A stretch of DNA of 64,000 nt from Campylobacter massiliensis (GTDB lineage: Bacteria > Campylobacterota > Campylobacteria > Campylobacterales > Campylobacteraceae). The translations under genes and the position numbers were made by a program. Position 1 is the stretch's first letter. Every line of letters starts with the position of its first letter. A model generated the notes under the pieces. It saw only the letters and a program-made list of their open reading frames with translations. It did not search any database and had not been told where the DNA came from. Positions 1-10,616 of the stretch are shown one piece after another. The stretch spans positions 1,240,001-1,304,000 of the forward strand of contig NZ_JACLZK010000001.1 in NCBI RefSeq assembly GCF_014253065.1. Direction: 5' to 3'.

Positions 1-33
1 TCGCGGCGATTTTTACCGCGAGACTATTTTTTA
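1..33 (+). terminator. Possible terminator of a gene left of the window
   Basis: TCGCGG and CCGCGA form a 6-bp stem with a 9-nt loop, followed by a stretch rich in T (CTATTTTTT). This fits the 3' end of a gene lying before the window. The rest of the leader up to 129 holds only AAATTT-type repeats. Confidence 0.4.
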
Positions 34-129
34 AATTTGAGCGCCGCACCGCGTCAAATTTGGCGCAAAATCAAGCTAAATTTAACCGCCGCCGCTGTAT
101 CATTAAGATAAATTTGCAAAGGAGCGGGC

Positions 130-342
130 GTGGCGAGACTAATTTTTATCCTGTTTATTTTGGGCTTTCTCACGTGGCTTTATATGGGCGGGACGACCAA
201 AACGGTGGCTGATTACAAAGGCATGAGCCGCGAGGAGCTTGAGATGCTGTGCCTTGAGAAAAAGGACAAAAAAGCCTGCCAAAAGATAGCGATCGACTTC
301 GTAAACGGCGCGAAGGCAAACGGCGGCAAACCGCAGTTTTAG
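130..342 (+). CDS. Small membrane-anchored protein of unknown function
   Basis: A 70-residue protein with a GTG start, preceded by AAAGGAG at a good distance. Residues 3-19 form one hydrophobic segment, likely an N-terminal anchor. The rest is charged and contains two Cys (in MLCLEKK and KACQK). I do not recognise the family. It stands alone between repeat-rich spacers. The clear ribosome binding site and anchor make it plausible as a real gene. Confidence 0.55.
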   Translation: MARLIFILFILGFLTWLYMGGTTKTVADYKGMSREELEMLCLEKKDKKACQKIAIDFVNGAKANGGKPQF

Positions 343-710
343 GATTTTGCGCGTTAAATTTGACGGCGCAAACTTGGGTCAAATTTTATGAATTTAACCG
401 CTAGCATTTTTGCGGTGCGGGTCTAGGCGCGTCAAATTTGGACTCAAATTTAAATAAATTTCGCAAATTTGAGCCAAACGGCGCACAATATAAGCAATAT
501 TTGTATTACAAGTTTAGCGCGGAGGTCAAATTTGCGCTCAAATTTAAGCCGCAAGCAAGGCGCGCACGCCGCCAAAAGCGCTAAAACGCGGCAAAATAGC
601 CTCTGCGGCTCTTGCTCGCGCTAGAGGCGGCAAAAATGCGCTTTCAGTTTAAAATTCCCGATTTTCTGCTATAATCGCCGCATTTCATTTTAATTTTTTA
701 AGGATTTTAA
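343..710. other. Intergenic spacer rich in CAAATTTG, with promoter
   Basis: No gene seen. The spacer contains several CAAATTTG or AAATTT motifs (for example near 436, 467 and 529) and ends with a TATAAT box at 670-675, suited to transcription of the downstream CorC-like gene. Confidence 0.6.
670..675 (+). promoter_or_regulatory. -10 box for CNNM/CorC-like gene
   Basis: A perfect TATAAT 35 nt before the TTG start at 711, with AAGGA between them. No clear -35 box is visible, as is usual for Campylobacter sigma-70 promoters. Confidence 0.5.
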
Positions 711-2042
711 TTGCACCCCAGTAGCGCCGACTCGCTTTTTATGATCGCTCTCGCGTTTTTCTTCGTATTTCTAAACGCTTTTTTCGTCTTATCAGAATTT
801 TCCATCGTCAAAGTCCGTAAGAGCCGCCTAGAGGAGCTTGCTAAGGACAAAGTGCCAAACGCAAAAATCGCGCTTGATATGTCAAACAACCTCGATACCT
901 ACCTCTCCGCCACGCAGCTAGGCATCACGCTAAGCTCGCTAGCTCTTGGTTGGATCGGCGAGCCTGCGGTCGCTAGGCTGATCGAGGAGCCGCTAAAAAC
1001 ATACTTTAATCTAAACGATATTTTAGTCCACACCGTTGCGTTTGCGATCGCGTTTACGCTGATCACGCTCATGCACGTGGTGCTAGGCGAGCTAGTACCA
1101 AAGTCCGTCGCCATCGCAAAATCAGAAAAAGCGGTCCTTGCCATCGCGCGTCCGCTGCACGTATTTTGGGTGGTTTTCTCGCCGCTTATCAAGACTTTTG
1201 ATTTCTTAGCCGGCGTTTCACTTAAAATTTTAGGCATCAAACCCGCCAAAGATAGCGAGCTAGCCCACTCGGAAGAGGAGATAAAAATCATCGTGGGCGA
1301 GAGCCTAAAAGGCGGCGTTTTAGATAGCTTTGAGACCGAGATCATCAAAAATGCGGTCGATTTCTCCGACACGGTCGCTAAAGAGATTATGACTCCGCGC
1401 CGCGATATGGTCTGCATAAACAAACAAAAAAGCTACGAAGAAAATATCAAAGTGATCTTTGACTCCAAATACACGCGCTATCCATACATCGACGGCAGCA
1501 AGGACGCGATACTAGGCATGATCCATATCAGAGATATCTTGCAAATCGATCTGGGCAACAAAAAGCGCGAATTTGACAGCATCGTGCGAAAATTCGTCAT
1601 CGTGCCTGAAAACCTCTCGATATCTAAAATCCTCGTGATGATGAACAAGCAGCAAATCTCCGCCGCTCTCGTTGTGGACGAATACGGCGGCACGGCGGGC
1701 CTGCTTACGATGGAAGACATCATGGAAGAGATCCTAGGCGACTTTAACGACGAGCACGACGACGCCGACCCGCATTACAAAAAAATCAACGAAAATATCT
1801 ACGAGTTTCAGGGGCGCTTTGATTTAGAGAGCGTCGAAGAGCTGATGGGGATAAGCTTCGCTGATGAGACCGAGGAGCTAACGATCGGCGGGTATGTCTT
1901 TAATCTCATCGGTCGCTTGCCGCTCGTGGGCGACAAGATCGAGGATGAAAACTGCTACTACGAGGTGCGCAAGATGGACGGCGCTAGTATCTCAAGCGTC
2001 AAGGTGCGCAGAAAAGTCGAAGAAAAAGAGGACGAAGACTGA
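711..2042 (+). CDS. CNNM/CorC-family transmembrane protein with CBS pair
   Basis: A 443-residue protein of the hemolysin C/CorC type. The order is a DUF21/CNNM transmembrane domain (about residues 8-195), a tandem CBS pair (about 215-345, with the typical KEIMTPRRDM and DEYGGTAGLLTMEDIMEEI motifs), and a CorC_HlyC domain (about 360-435). The family is linked to Mg2+/Co2+ export or metal homeostasis at the inner membrane; the substrate cannot be read from the sequence. The TTG start at 711 follows AAGGA and gives a hydrophobic N-terminus. Length is normal for the family. The gene appears to be transcribed alone. Confidence 0.88.
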   Translation: MHPSSADSLFMIALAFFFVFLNAFFVLSEFSIVKVRKSRLEELAKDKVPNAKIALDMSNNLDTYLSATQLGITLSSLALGWIGEPAVARLIEEPLKTYFNLNDILVHTVAFAIAFTLITLMHVVLGELVPKSVAIAKSEKAVLAIARPLHVFWVVFSPLIKTFDFLAGVSLKILGIKPAKDSELAHSEEEIKIIVGESLKGGVLDSFETEIIKNAVDFSDTVAKEIMTPRRDMVCINKQKSYEENIKVIFDSKYTRYPYIDGSKDAILGMIHIRDILQIDLGNKKREFDSIVRKFVIVPENLSISKILVMMNKQQISAALVVDEYGGTAGLLTMEDIMEEILGDFNDEHDDADPHYKKINENIYEFQGRFDLESVEELMGISFADETEELTIGGYVFNLIGRLPLVGDKIEDENCYYEVRKMDGASISSVKVRRKVEEKEDED

Positions 2043-2448
2043 GTAAATTTGCGCCTTGCTTTTGGCAGGCGAGGGTGTAAATTTGGTCGCAAATTTGATG
2101 CGTGAAAACGGCTTCTTAAATTTAAGCCGGTCTAAAATTTGAAAACGCAGCCACGCTTGAAACCAGCACAAATTTAAGCCGTTTCGTCAAATTTGAGTTT
2201 GCGGCATTTGCTCTAAATTTATCGCCGTTTGGCCGAGTCTTGCGGGATTGCCGTTAATTTTGCGCGAAGCATAAATTTAAATTCGTCTTTCTAAATTTCA
2301 GCCGATTTTTCTCTCAGACTCTCTCAAAATCAGCAAATTTAATCTAACTTTTTAGCTTATTTTGATAAACTTCGCGAAATTTAATAAGAGATAAAAATTA
2401 AATTTTATATTTTGAAATTTATAAAACAAATTTAACACAGGAGGACAG
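2043..2448. other. Gene-free spacer dense in AAATTT motifs
   Basis: Four hundred bases with no convincing reading frame. The motif AAATTT recurs about every 20-40 bases, often as TCAAATTTG. The last 100 bases are very A+T rich and probably contain the fumarase promoter, but no single -10 box stands out. A strong AGGAGG occurs just before 2449. Confidence 0.55.
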
Positions 2449-3294
2449 ATGAGAGTAGTTCAAGCGGAATTAATCTCCAAAACCGTCAGCGAGCTTTGCA
2501 AGCAGGCCTGTTACGTCGTAACGCCCGATATGAGAGCGGCTTTTGAAAAAGCTAGAGAAAACGAGAGCTCGCCGATAGGCAAGGACATCCTAGGCAAGGT
2601 ACTCCAAAATGCCGATCTAGCCGAGAAGCGTATCGCGCCGATCTGCCAAGACACGGGCATGGCGGTCGTGTTCGTCGATCTCGGACAGGACGTGCATATC
2701 GAGGGCGGATTTTTAGAAGACGCGATAAACGAGGGCGTAAAAGACGGTTACGTGGGCGGCTACCTGCGCAAATCAGTCGTAAACGATCCGATCTTTGAGC
2801 GTAAAAATACAACGAACAACACCCCCGCCGTCATAAACGTAAGGATAGTAAGAGGCGATAAAATTCATATAAAAGTGGCTCCAAAAGGCTTTGGTAGCGA
2901 GAACAAATCGGCTCTAAAGATGCTAGTGCCTGCAGACGGCCTAGAGGGCGTGAAAAAGGTATTTCTAGACGCCGTTAAGCTAGCGGGTCCAAACGCCTGT
3001 CCACCGATGGTGATCGGCGTAGGCATAGGCGGCACGATGGATAAGGCCGCGCTAATGGCAAAATACGCCGCCGCTCGCGACGCAGACAGCAAAAACCCAG
3101 ACCCGAGGTACGCCAAACTAGAAGAGGAGCTACTAGAGCTCGCCTGCAAAACAGGCGTCGGACCGCAAGGTCTAGGCGGCGACACGACCGCGGTAAAAGT
3201 AAACATCGAGTGGTATCCGACCCACATCGCGGGCCTACCGGTCGCTATCAACATCAACTGCCATGCCGCTCGCCACGCCGAAGCTGAAATTTAA
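2449..3294 (+). CDS. Class I fumarate hydratase, alpha subunit
   Basis: A 281-residue protein of the FumA N-terminal/tartrate dehydratase alpha family, the oxygen-sensitive [4Fe-4S] hydratase that interconverts fumarate and malate in the TCA cycle. Visible signatures are PICQDTGMAVVF with a likely cluster Cys, GPNACPPMVIGVGIGGT with a second Cys, and the C-terminal GPQGLGGDTTA and NINCHAARHAE stretches. It is the separate alpha chain of a two-gene enzyme. The start follows a near-perfect AGGAGG. The beta subunit begins 9 nt downstream, so the two are co-transcribed. L-tartrate dehydratase shares the architecture, but fumarase is far more likely here. Confidence 0.93.
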   Translation: MRVVQAELISKTVSELCKQACYVVTPDMRAAFEKARENESSPIGKDILGKVLQNADLAEKRIAPICQDTGMAVVFVDLGQDVHIEGGFLEDAINEGVKDGYVGGYLRKSVVNDPIFERKNTTNNTPAVINVRIVRGDKIHIKVAPKGFGSENKSALKMLVPADGLEGVKKVFLDAVKLAGPNACPPMVIGVGIGGTMDKAALMAKYAAARDADSKNPDPRYAKLEEELLELACKTGVGPQGLGGDTTAVKVNIEWYPTHIAGLPVAININCHAARHAEAEI

Positions 3295-3303
3295 GGAGAA
3301 AAG

Positions 3304-3864
3304 ATGTCAGAAGTAAAAAAGATAACCGCGCCGTTTGACAAAGAGGTCGTAAAAAGCCTAAAAGCAGGCGATAACGTACTAATAAGCGGCACCATCATCG
3401 CAGCCCGCGACGCCGCGCACAAGGCGCTAACCGAGACTTTGGCTCGCGGCGAGGCCTTGCCCGTAAATTTAGCCGGCGAGACGATCTACTACCTAGGACC
3501 GAGCCCCGCAAAACCGGGCGACGTCATAGGCGCTGCGGGACCGACTACTAGCGGACGCATGGACAAATACACTCCGACGATGATAAACGAAGTAGGCATC
3601 AACGGCATGATCGGCAAAGGATATCGTAGCGACGCCGTCGTCGAAGCGATGAAAAAATCAGGCTGCGTTTATATGGTCGCTATCGGGGGTGCGGGCGCGC
3701 TGATTAGCCAAAGCATCAAAAAGTACGAAGTGCTAGCCTATCCAGAGCTCGGCCCAGAGGCGGTCGCAAGACTTACGGTCGAGGATTTCCCCGCTATCGT
3801 AGCGATAGATAGCGAGGGCAACAATTTCTACGAAGTCGGACAAGCTCCGTATAAAAAAATATAA
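3304..3864 (+). CDS. Class I fumarate hydratase, beta subunit
   Basis: A 186-residue FumA C-terminal/beta family protein, the partner of the gene 9 nt upstream. Typical segments are GDNVLISGTIIAARDAAHKA near the N-terminus and GPTTSGRMDKYTPTMI in the middle. The alpha subunit supplies the cluster and the beta subunit completes the active site. AAGGAG precedes the ATG. Length is normal for the separate beta chain. Confidence 0.93.
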   Translation: MSEVKKITAPFDKEVVKSLKAGDNVLISGTIIAARDAAHKALTETLARGEALPVNLAGETIYYLGPSPAKPGDVIGAAGPTTSGRMDKYTPTMINEVGINGMIGKGYRSDAVVEAMKKSGCVYMVAIGGAGALISQSIKKYEVLAYPELGPEAVARLTVEDFPAIVAIDSEGNNFYEVGQAPYKKI

Positions 3865-3988
3865 ATTTATCGGCGCGGGTTATCGCTAGCTCGCGCCCTG
3901 ATCTACGCGCCGCTTTTAGTTTGCGCGCTATTTGCGAAAGCGGGCAAATTTGAAACCAAACGGCGCGTTAAACTCTCAAATTTTATGC

Positions 3989-4504
3989 TTAGTCTTTAAA
4001 AATTTTGTCGTAATTGCTCGGATACGCCGCTTTTAGAGATTTCTTAATTTTAGCCTTTAGCGAACCTCCGTCGCTAAGCTTTACGTCGTCGATTAGGCAA
4101 TCTTTGTCGCAAATTAGGCGCAAAGTTATATCCCGTTTTTCGCCGAATAGCTCAAATTTTACTCGCACTTCGTTCTCTGAGACCGCTTTTGCGCTAAAGT
4201 TTTTGAGTTCGTCAATATCCTGCGCATCTATAAAAGGATCGGCATCTAGATCCGACGATACGTGTTCTACGCCGCTTAGACGTCCGAGCGCAGAGCCGAA
4301 CTGATCGTAAATGAGCCCGTCAAGCTCGGGAGTCAGCCACTCCGATGTGATAGGTTGCACTTCGCCGTTGCCGTAGTTTGTTTGGTAAAATTCGTTTACC
4401 GTTTTTTCCATTAGCGAGGCTTTAGTCGTTTGAGCGCTTAGATTTGCGCCGCCGAGTCCGCAAAAAATCACCGCCAAAAGGCAAATTTTAGACACGTTTT
4501 TCAT
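3989..4504 (-). CDS. Secreted protein of unknown function
   Basis: 171 residues with a clear Sec signal peptide (about residues 1-25, ending near LSAQT). The mature part is acidic, carries two Cys in CDKDC (likely a disulfide), and ends in a Lys-rich helix. The layout resembles DUF3828-type small periplasmic proteins, but I cannot assign it firmly. It is transcribed convergently toward the fumarase genes and has AAAGGAAAG before its ATG. Function unknown. Confidence 0.7.
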   Translation of the reverse strand: MKNVSKICLLAVIFCGLGGANLSAQTTKASLMEKTVNEFYQTNYGNGEVQPITSEWLTPELDGLIYDQFGSALGRLSGVEHVSSDLDADPFIDAQDIDELKNFSAKAVSENEVRVKFELFGEKRDITLRLICDKDCLIDDVKLSDGGSLKAKIKKSLKAAYPSNYDKIFKD

Positions 4505-4706
4505 GGCTTTCCTTTAAATTTAGGTGTTTGAGTGATTTTAGCACTATTTGGGTTAAAATTTGAGAAGTTTAAGATATAAAAGTAACGGCGTCTGTCTTGG
4601 CGCAGTTGTCAGTTAAATTTAAGCAAACCAGCGTTGATAAAATTTAGAGTTCAAATTTGATGTCAAGCTAAAATCGGGCTAAATTTAACACCAAATTTAC
4701 GTTAGC

Positions 4707-4735
4707 CGAGCCGTCAAATTTACTCGGACGGCTCG
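4707..4735 (-). terminator. Hairpin after TRAP binding-protein gene
   Basis: A 9-bp perfect inverted repeat (CGAGCCGTC/GACGGCTCG) lies 17 bases beyond the stop codon of the DctP-like gene on the minus strand. No long T run follows, so this is a candidate terminator or 3'-end stabiliser. Confidence 0.45.
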
Positions 4736-4751
4736 TTAAATTTAGCAGCGA

Positions 4752-5804
4752 TCACTCCGTAGTGCTGTTTATGTAGCTGTTTTCGGAGATCTGCGTCCAG
4801 ACTCTAGCCTTTTTCATAAAGGCTTTTTGCGAGTCCAAAATCTCCTTAAACGTCGCGTCTTTTGCCGAGAGCTCGTCTAGGATCTCGTCCGTAGCTTTGC
4901 GCAGTGCGGCGATGATCTCTGGCGGAAATGAGGCTATTTTTACGTCCGGATGCTCGCTTTTGATTTTATCAAGGACTAGAGAGTTTTGATAGACGGCAGA
5001 CTCGTATACATCGGCTGCTACGGCCTTAGTCGCGGTTTCTACTATAGCTTGAAGGTCGGCGGGTAGCTTGTCCCAGAGCTTTTTGTTGATGTAGAATTCA
5101 TTTTCGCTAGCGGGCTCCTGCCAGCCGGTGTAGTAAAATTTAGCCACCTTTTGAAAGCCGAAATTTATATCGATCGCAGGGCAGACCCACTCGACGGCGT
5201 CGATCGTGTTCATCTCCATCGCCATGTATAGCTCGCCGATCGGGATCGTGTTGATGTTTACGCCTAGCTTTGCCATTATCTCGCCGCCAAGCCCGGTCAT
5301 GCGCAGTTTTAGTCCCTTTAGATCGTCCGTACTCTTGATCTCTTTTTTAAACCAGCCGCCCATCTGCATGCCGAAATTTCCGCCGTGAAAGGTCACGATG
5401 CCGTACTCGTTAAAGACCTTTTGCGCGAGCTCTTTGCCTCCGCCGTATGCGTACCAGGCGTCTTGCTCGGCCTTATTCATGCCAAAAGGCACGGTCGTAA
5501 AGAGCATGAGCTTGGCGTCCTTGCCCTTATAAAAGTAGCTTGCGGTGAAAGCCGCATCGTACTGGGCGCTTTTGACCATATCAAGCAGCGCGAACGCCGC
5601 CTTGTGCTTGGACGGATAGTCGACGCGCACCTCGATACGGCCGTCGCTCATCTTTTCCACGAGCTCTTTAAATTTCTTTGGAGCGTCGCCTAGTACTGGC
5701 ACGTTGCTCTCGTAGGTGGATGCGAGCTTGATCTTGTATTTTTCCGCAGCCTGCGCGCTAAATGCCATCACCGCGCATAGAGTCAGAGCTGAAAATAGTT
5801 TCAT
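4752..5804 (-). CDS. TRAP transporter substrate-binding protein (DctP family)
   Basis: 350 residues with a signal peptide (cleavage near residue 19, AQAAEK). The family delivers carboxylates to a DctQM membrane complex in the periplasm. The conserved core GLKLRMTGLGGEIMAKLG contains the substrate-carboxylate-binding Arg. VEWVCPAIDINFGF resembles the keto-acid/sodium TRAP subgroup, but the ligand is not determinable. No dctQ or dctM gene occurs next to it, so it is an orphan binding protein in this window. It has an AAAGGAGAAA ribosome site and a TATAAT upstream. Confidence 0.87.
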   Translation of the reverse strand: MKLFSALTLCAVMAFSAQAAEKYKIKLASTYESNVPVLGDAPKKFKELVEKMSDGRIEVRVDYPSKHKAAFALLDMVKSAQYDAAFTASYFYKGKDAKLMLFTTVPFGMNKAEQDAWYAYGGGKELAQKVFNEYGIVTFHGGNFGMQMGGWFKKEIKSTDDLKGLKLRMTGLGGEIMAKLGVNINTIPIGELYMAMEMNTIDAVEWVCPAIDINFGFQKVAKFYYTGWQEPASENEFYINKKLWDKLPADLQAIVETATKAVAADVYESAVYQNSLVLDKIKSEHPDVKIASFPPEIIAALRKATDEILDELSAKDATFKEILDSQKAFMKKARVWTQISENSYINSTTE

Positions 5805-5848
5805 TTTTTCTCCTTTCGGTTTTAAATTTACCGATTATAGAGTTTTGT

Positions 5849-5854
5849 ATTATA
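5849..5854 (-). promoter_or_regulatory. -10 box for TRAP binding protein
   Basis: TATAAT on the minus strand, 44 nt before the ATG at 5804. A second TATAAT (5834-5839) lies slightly closer to the gene. Either could serve. Confidence 0.45.
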
Positions 5855-6028
5855 CTTTTTGATTAATTTTAAAATTTAAGCTATAAAAATTTATGACAAA
5901 TGAGTAAAAACGTAAATAAATTTCTAAAATGTTACGAAAATTAAATTTTATGCTGTGGCGATTAAATTTGCGATCCAAATTTGCTATAGCGTTTTGAGAG
6001 TTAAATTTGGGCGGGTCTTGCGGCTAGA

Positions 6029-6502
6029 CTAATAATACCCAAGACACATCGTCTCGGTTAGCTTTATGCGCTTTTCAAGCGGTGCAGGCGAGAAAAACGA
6101 GCACTTTTCGATGTAAATTCTGTAGTCGTAGTCAAGTCCAAAGTCGTCGTAAAATTTCTTTAAATTTATAAATTTTATCCCGCAAATTTCGCATAGATCA
6201 AAAAGCGGATAGAGTTTGGAACCGTTTTTGGCGACGAGGTGCGAGGGTGCTAGCGTCGTAAACGAGCAAAATGCCGATGTTAGTACGAGTCCAGCCAGAT
6301 CGCTGCAGCGCGCAGCGGCCTCGCGAAATCGCGCGGGAATGCATTTTTTATGCAGAAAAACGATGCGCGAGTTTTCAAATTTAGCGCAGATCGCGCCGCT
6401 CCAAAACAGATACGCATTGCCCGAAATTTCAGCGTTTCGCGCAAATTCGCATCCCAGAACGTAATCATCCAAAAACTCGTTTGGCGCAAGGGTTATTTTC
6501 AT
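6029..6502 (-). CDS. Hypothetical protein, 157 residues
   Basis: An unrecognised soluble protein with no signal peptide or membrane segment. It has several Cys (for example CEFARN, CAKFEN, KKCIPARF, ARCSDL, CEICG), more than its neighbours, so a metal site is conceivable, but no known motif is formed. It is divergent from the RidA gene. The start at 6502 has only a weak ribosome site. Homologues may occur in related Campylobacter, but I cannot name a family. Confidence 0.55.
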   Translation of the reverse strand: MKITLAPNEFLDDYVLGCEFARNAEISGNAYLFWSGAICAKFENSRIVFLHKKCIPARFREAAARCSDLAGLVLTSAFCSFTTLAPSHLVAKNGSKLYPLFDLCEICGIKFINLKKFYDDFGLDYDYRIYIEKCSFFSPAPLEKRIKLTETMCLGYY

Positions 6503-6596
6503 ATTTTTCGTGCCTTTCTTGCGGGAAATTATAGCGAAATTTGCTTTTTTAGCCGTAAATTAGGTAATATTCGCCCAAATTTTACAAAGGACGAAA

Positions 6597-6974
6597 ATGA
6601 AAAAGGTTATCTCTACAAAAGACGCCCCACAAGCGATCGGACCGTATTCGCAGGCGATCGAGGCAAATGGATTTTTGTTTATTTCAGGGCAGCTGGGCGT
6701 TACGCCTGACGGCAAATTTGCGGGCGAGGATGTGAGAGCTCAGGCGGAGCAGTCGATGCTAAATTTAAAGGCGATTTTGGCGCAGGCGGGGCTTAGCTTT
6801 GAAAACGCGGTAAAAACGACGATTTTTCTAGCCGACATCGAGGACTTTGCGGCCGTAAATGAAATTTACGCTAAATTTTTTAGCGAGCCGTATCCTGCCA
6901 GAAGTACGATCGCCGTTAAAACGCTGCCAAAAGGCGGCCTAGTCGAGATCGAGCTCGTCGCCGCAACGAAGTAA
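6597..6974 (+). CDS. ridA: RidA-family enamine/imine deaminase
   Basis: 125 residues covering the whole Rid (YjgF/YER057c/UK114) fold. Signatures include IGPYSQAIEANGFLFISGQL at the N-terminus, the middle stretch ENAVKTTIFLADIEDFAAVN, and PARSTIAVKTLPKGGLVEIE, which holds the conserved Arg that binds the imine carboxylate. Family members hydrolyse reactive 2-aminoacrylate formed by PLP enzymes. AAAGGA precedes the ATG. The next gene begins 22 nt later, so the two may be co-transcribed. Confidence 0.92.
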   Translation: MKKVISTKDAPQAIGPYSQAIEANGFLFISGQLGVTPDGKFAGEDVRAQAEQSMLNLKAILAQAGLSFENAVKTTIFLADIEDFAAVNEIYAKFFSEPYPARSTIAVKTLPKGGLVEIELVAATK

Positions 6975-6996
6975 AATTTAAAATCAAGGAAAAAAA

Positions 6997-8379
6997 ATGA
7001 AAAAGATTATATTCGCGCTCGCAGTCGTTTTGATCGCGGTTTTCGGAGTCGCGTTTTACGGCTCGTCTAAAGCTAAAGAGTCCTACGACAGGGGCGTGGC
7101 GAGGCTAACTAGCGAGACTTTGAAGCTTGGATTTTTCAATATAAAAGCAAATGCGGTAGAAAACGACTACGACAAAGGGTTGTTTAGCTCGCGCGCGGTG
7201 CTAAAACTCGAGCTCACCGATGGCAACGATCCGGTCAAATTTGAAGCCAAAACGACGCTAAAACACGGATTTGCGGAGCTATTTAGCGGCTTTAGGGCTC
7301 ATAGCGACGTCAAAGCGCTAACGCCGGAAGCCGCGCTCTATCTAAAGAAAATTTTCGGTACGGACGAGTTTTTAAGCGTCGACGCGCTGATAAAATTTGA
7401 TAAAACTCGCGACGTGACGTTAAATTTGGCCGATATCAAAACAAATGAAGATGACTCTAGCTTTGTAATCTCAAAGCCGTTCGCAAAGGCACAAATCAAA
7501 GAAAATAAGATAAAATCCCTAGAAATCGGCGTCGGTAAAATCGGCGGCGGCGATACGGACGGCACGAATAAGGTCGATATAGAAAACGCCTCCGCGCTCA
7601 TCGAGCTTAACGACTTTAAGAGCTATGACGATCTTATCCCGTTTATAAAAATACAAAACCCTTACGAAAATATAGCTAAAATCGGGCTAAAGGCCGATAA
7701 AATAAGCTTTAACAGCACTAGGGGCTATGATTTTCCAAAATCGGTCGGCATCACGGGTATGTCGTTTTTGGCGCAGAAAAAGCAAAACGCGGACGCAAAT
7801 CTCCTCGATACGCTTACCGACGCGAGCCTAGGCGCGCTTGACGTAGACGGCAAAAATGTGCTCACGCAGCTAAATTTGAGTCTAAACGAGAAAAATGTAA
7901 ACAAAGAAGCGATGGCGATGTACGTCACCGACCCGAAAGAGTCGGCTCTTTATAAAATTTTGATGAGCAAAAACTACGTGATGGAGATTAAAAATTTTAG
8001 CTTTAAAAACCCAAACGGCAAAGAGCTAAAATTTAATGCCGTTGCCGATGCGTCAGGGCTCGGCGCGGAAAGCAAAACGCTACATGACGACGTAGATATC
8101 CAAACGGCGCTAAAAGCGATCAAATTTGACGGCGAGATAAAGGTGCAAGTCGCGTCTATAACGGAGTTTTTAAGCGCGTATAAGGGGCTAATGGCCGATA
8201 GCGACTTTAACCAGATGATGGATGGCATCAAGCCTTTTGAGGAGCGCGTAAATTCGCTTTTTGCCAAAGACGGCGAGTATATGAGCGCGAAATTTAAACA
8301 CGACGTCGGTAGCGACGACCTGCTCGTAAACGATAAAATTTCGCTCAAAGAATTTATAATGAGCCTAATGGCGAACTAA
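6997..8379 (+). CDS. DUF945 (YdgA-like) family protein
   Basis: 460 residues. An N-terminal hydrophobic segment (about 4-22) anchors or exports the protein. The rest is a long periplasmic domain that matches the DUF945/YdgA layout, a beta-rich protein with YDRGVARLTSET and LKLELTDG features near the start and an Asp/Lys-rich C-terminus. The biochemical role of the family is unknown. AAGGAAA precedes the ATG. The gene lies directly before the rRNA promoter region. Confidence 0.75.
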   Translation: MKKIIFALAVVLIAVFGVAFYGSSKAKESYDRGVARLTSETLKLGFFNIKANAVENDYDKGLFSSRAVLKLELTDGNDPVKFEAKTTLKHGFAELFSGFRAHSDVKALTPEAALYLKKIFGTDEFLSVDALIKFDKTRDVTLNLADIKTNEDDSSFVISKPFAKAQIKENKIKSLEIGVGKIGGGDTDGTNKVDIENASALIELNDFKSYDDLIPFIKIQNPYENIAKIGLKADKISFNSTRGYDFPKSVGITGMSFLAQKKQNADANLLDTLTDASLGALDVDGKNVLTQLNLSLNEKNVNKEAMAMYVTDPKESALYKILMSKNYVMEIKNFSFKNPNGKELKFNAVADASGLGAESKTLHDDVDIQTALKAIKFDGEIKVQVASITEFLSAYKGLMADSDFNQMMDGIKPFEERVNSLFAKDGEYMSAKFKHDVGSDDLLVNDKISLKEFIMSLMAN

Positions 8380-8566
8380 AATTTGCATTATTTTTAGCGG
8401 ACGATAGCGCAAAATTTACCACTTTGTCCGCTAAATGAATTTTATTTTTGCCTATATATTAAAGTAAATTTCTGATAGATTAAATTTAACAAAACGCCCA
8501 ACAAAAAATCTCTAAATTTTATTCTCGACCCTCTTATTCTTCAGTATTTTTTAAGCATCCTATCTG

Positions 8567-8572
8567 TATAAT
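8567..8572 (+). promoter_or_regulatory. -10 box of rRNA operon promoter
   Basis: TATAAT in the context CTGTATAATTC, about 325 bases before mature 16S, with T-rich phased sequence upstream as is common in Campylobacter promoters. Confidence 0.5.
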
Positions 8573-8742
8573 TCGAGCTCACGAATTGAGAAACCACCTT
8601 TAACTTTCACGTTAATAAAGCCTTTTCTTTTAATATCGTAAGTTTTAATTTTGAGTTAAATAAACCATTCTCTAATTTTTGAGAATCTTGAATTTGACTT
8701 TTAAATTATGTTTTTTAAATTAACACTGTTAAACTAATTAGT

Positions 8743-8776
8743 CAATCTTTGAAATCTAAACAAGTGATCGATTGAG
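8743..8776 (+). other. Upstream arm of 16S pre-rRNA processing stem
   Basis: Pairs with 10482-10513 downstream of 16S. Reading from the outer end, CAATCTTT, then AAA, CTAAACAAG and TCGATTGAG are complementary, with two mismatches and one 2-nt bulge. This is the expected RNase III substrate enclosing the 16S sequence. Confidence 0.65.
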
Positions 8777-8897
8777 CCAATCTTTTATCAGGCTTTCCCT
8801 GGAAAGTAGATATAAAGATAAAACTAATTAATAAAATTAAAGTTTTTTGATTAAAACTTCATATTAAATCCTAAGATATTTTATTTTAGGTAAATTT

Positions 8898-10410
<1,513 letters not shown>

Positions 10411-10481
10411 AGAGTACAACGAATATTCTCTCACAAGATATTCGTCAAAGGAAAATTTAGGTTATCGTTATAGATAATCTA

Positions 10482-10513
10482 CTCAATCGACCTTGTTTAG
10501 TTTTGAAAGATTG
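10482..10513 (+). other. Downstream arm of 16S pre-rRNA processing stem
   Basis: Complement of 8743-8776. It lies between the 16S 3' end and tRNA-Ile, where an RNase III stem is expected. Confidence 0.65.
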
Positions 10514-10527
10514 ACGCAAACCTATAG

Positions 10528-10604
10528 GGGCCTATAGCTCAGCTGGTTAGAGTGCACCCCTGATAAGGGTGAGGTCACAAGTTCAAGTCTTGTTAGGCCC
10601 ACCA
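10528..10604 (+). tRNA. tRNA-Ile (GAT)
   Basis: 77 nt with encoded CCA. The acceptor stem GGGCCTA/TAGGCCC is perfect, the anticodon loop is CTGATAA with GAT, and the T-arm GTTCAAGTC is present. It is the first of two tRNAs in the 16S-23S spacer. Confidence 0.97.
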
Positions 10605-10616
10605 GAGAATTTAATT

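Larger units (their letters stand above)
8380..8897 (+). promoter_or_regulatory. rRNA promoter and 16S leader region
   Basis: An A+T-rich gene-free stretch before 16S. A perfect TATAAT at 8567-8572 is the best promoter candidate; a TTGACT at 8694-8699 could mark a second one. The leader then carries CAATCTTTGAAA (8743 on), which is boxA-like and also forms the upstream arm of the 16S processing stem. Confidence 0.6.

Noticed and set aside
899-1423. 174-codon frame opposite the CNNM/CorC gene
   Set aside because: Antisense shadow of a well-supported gene; Ser-rich composition is typical of such shadows.
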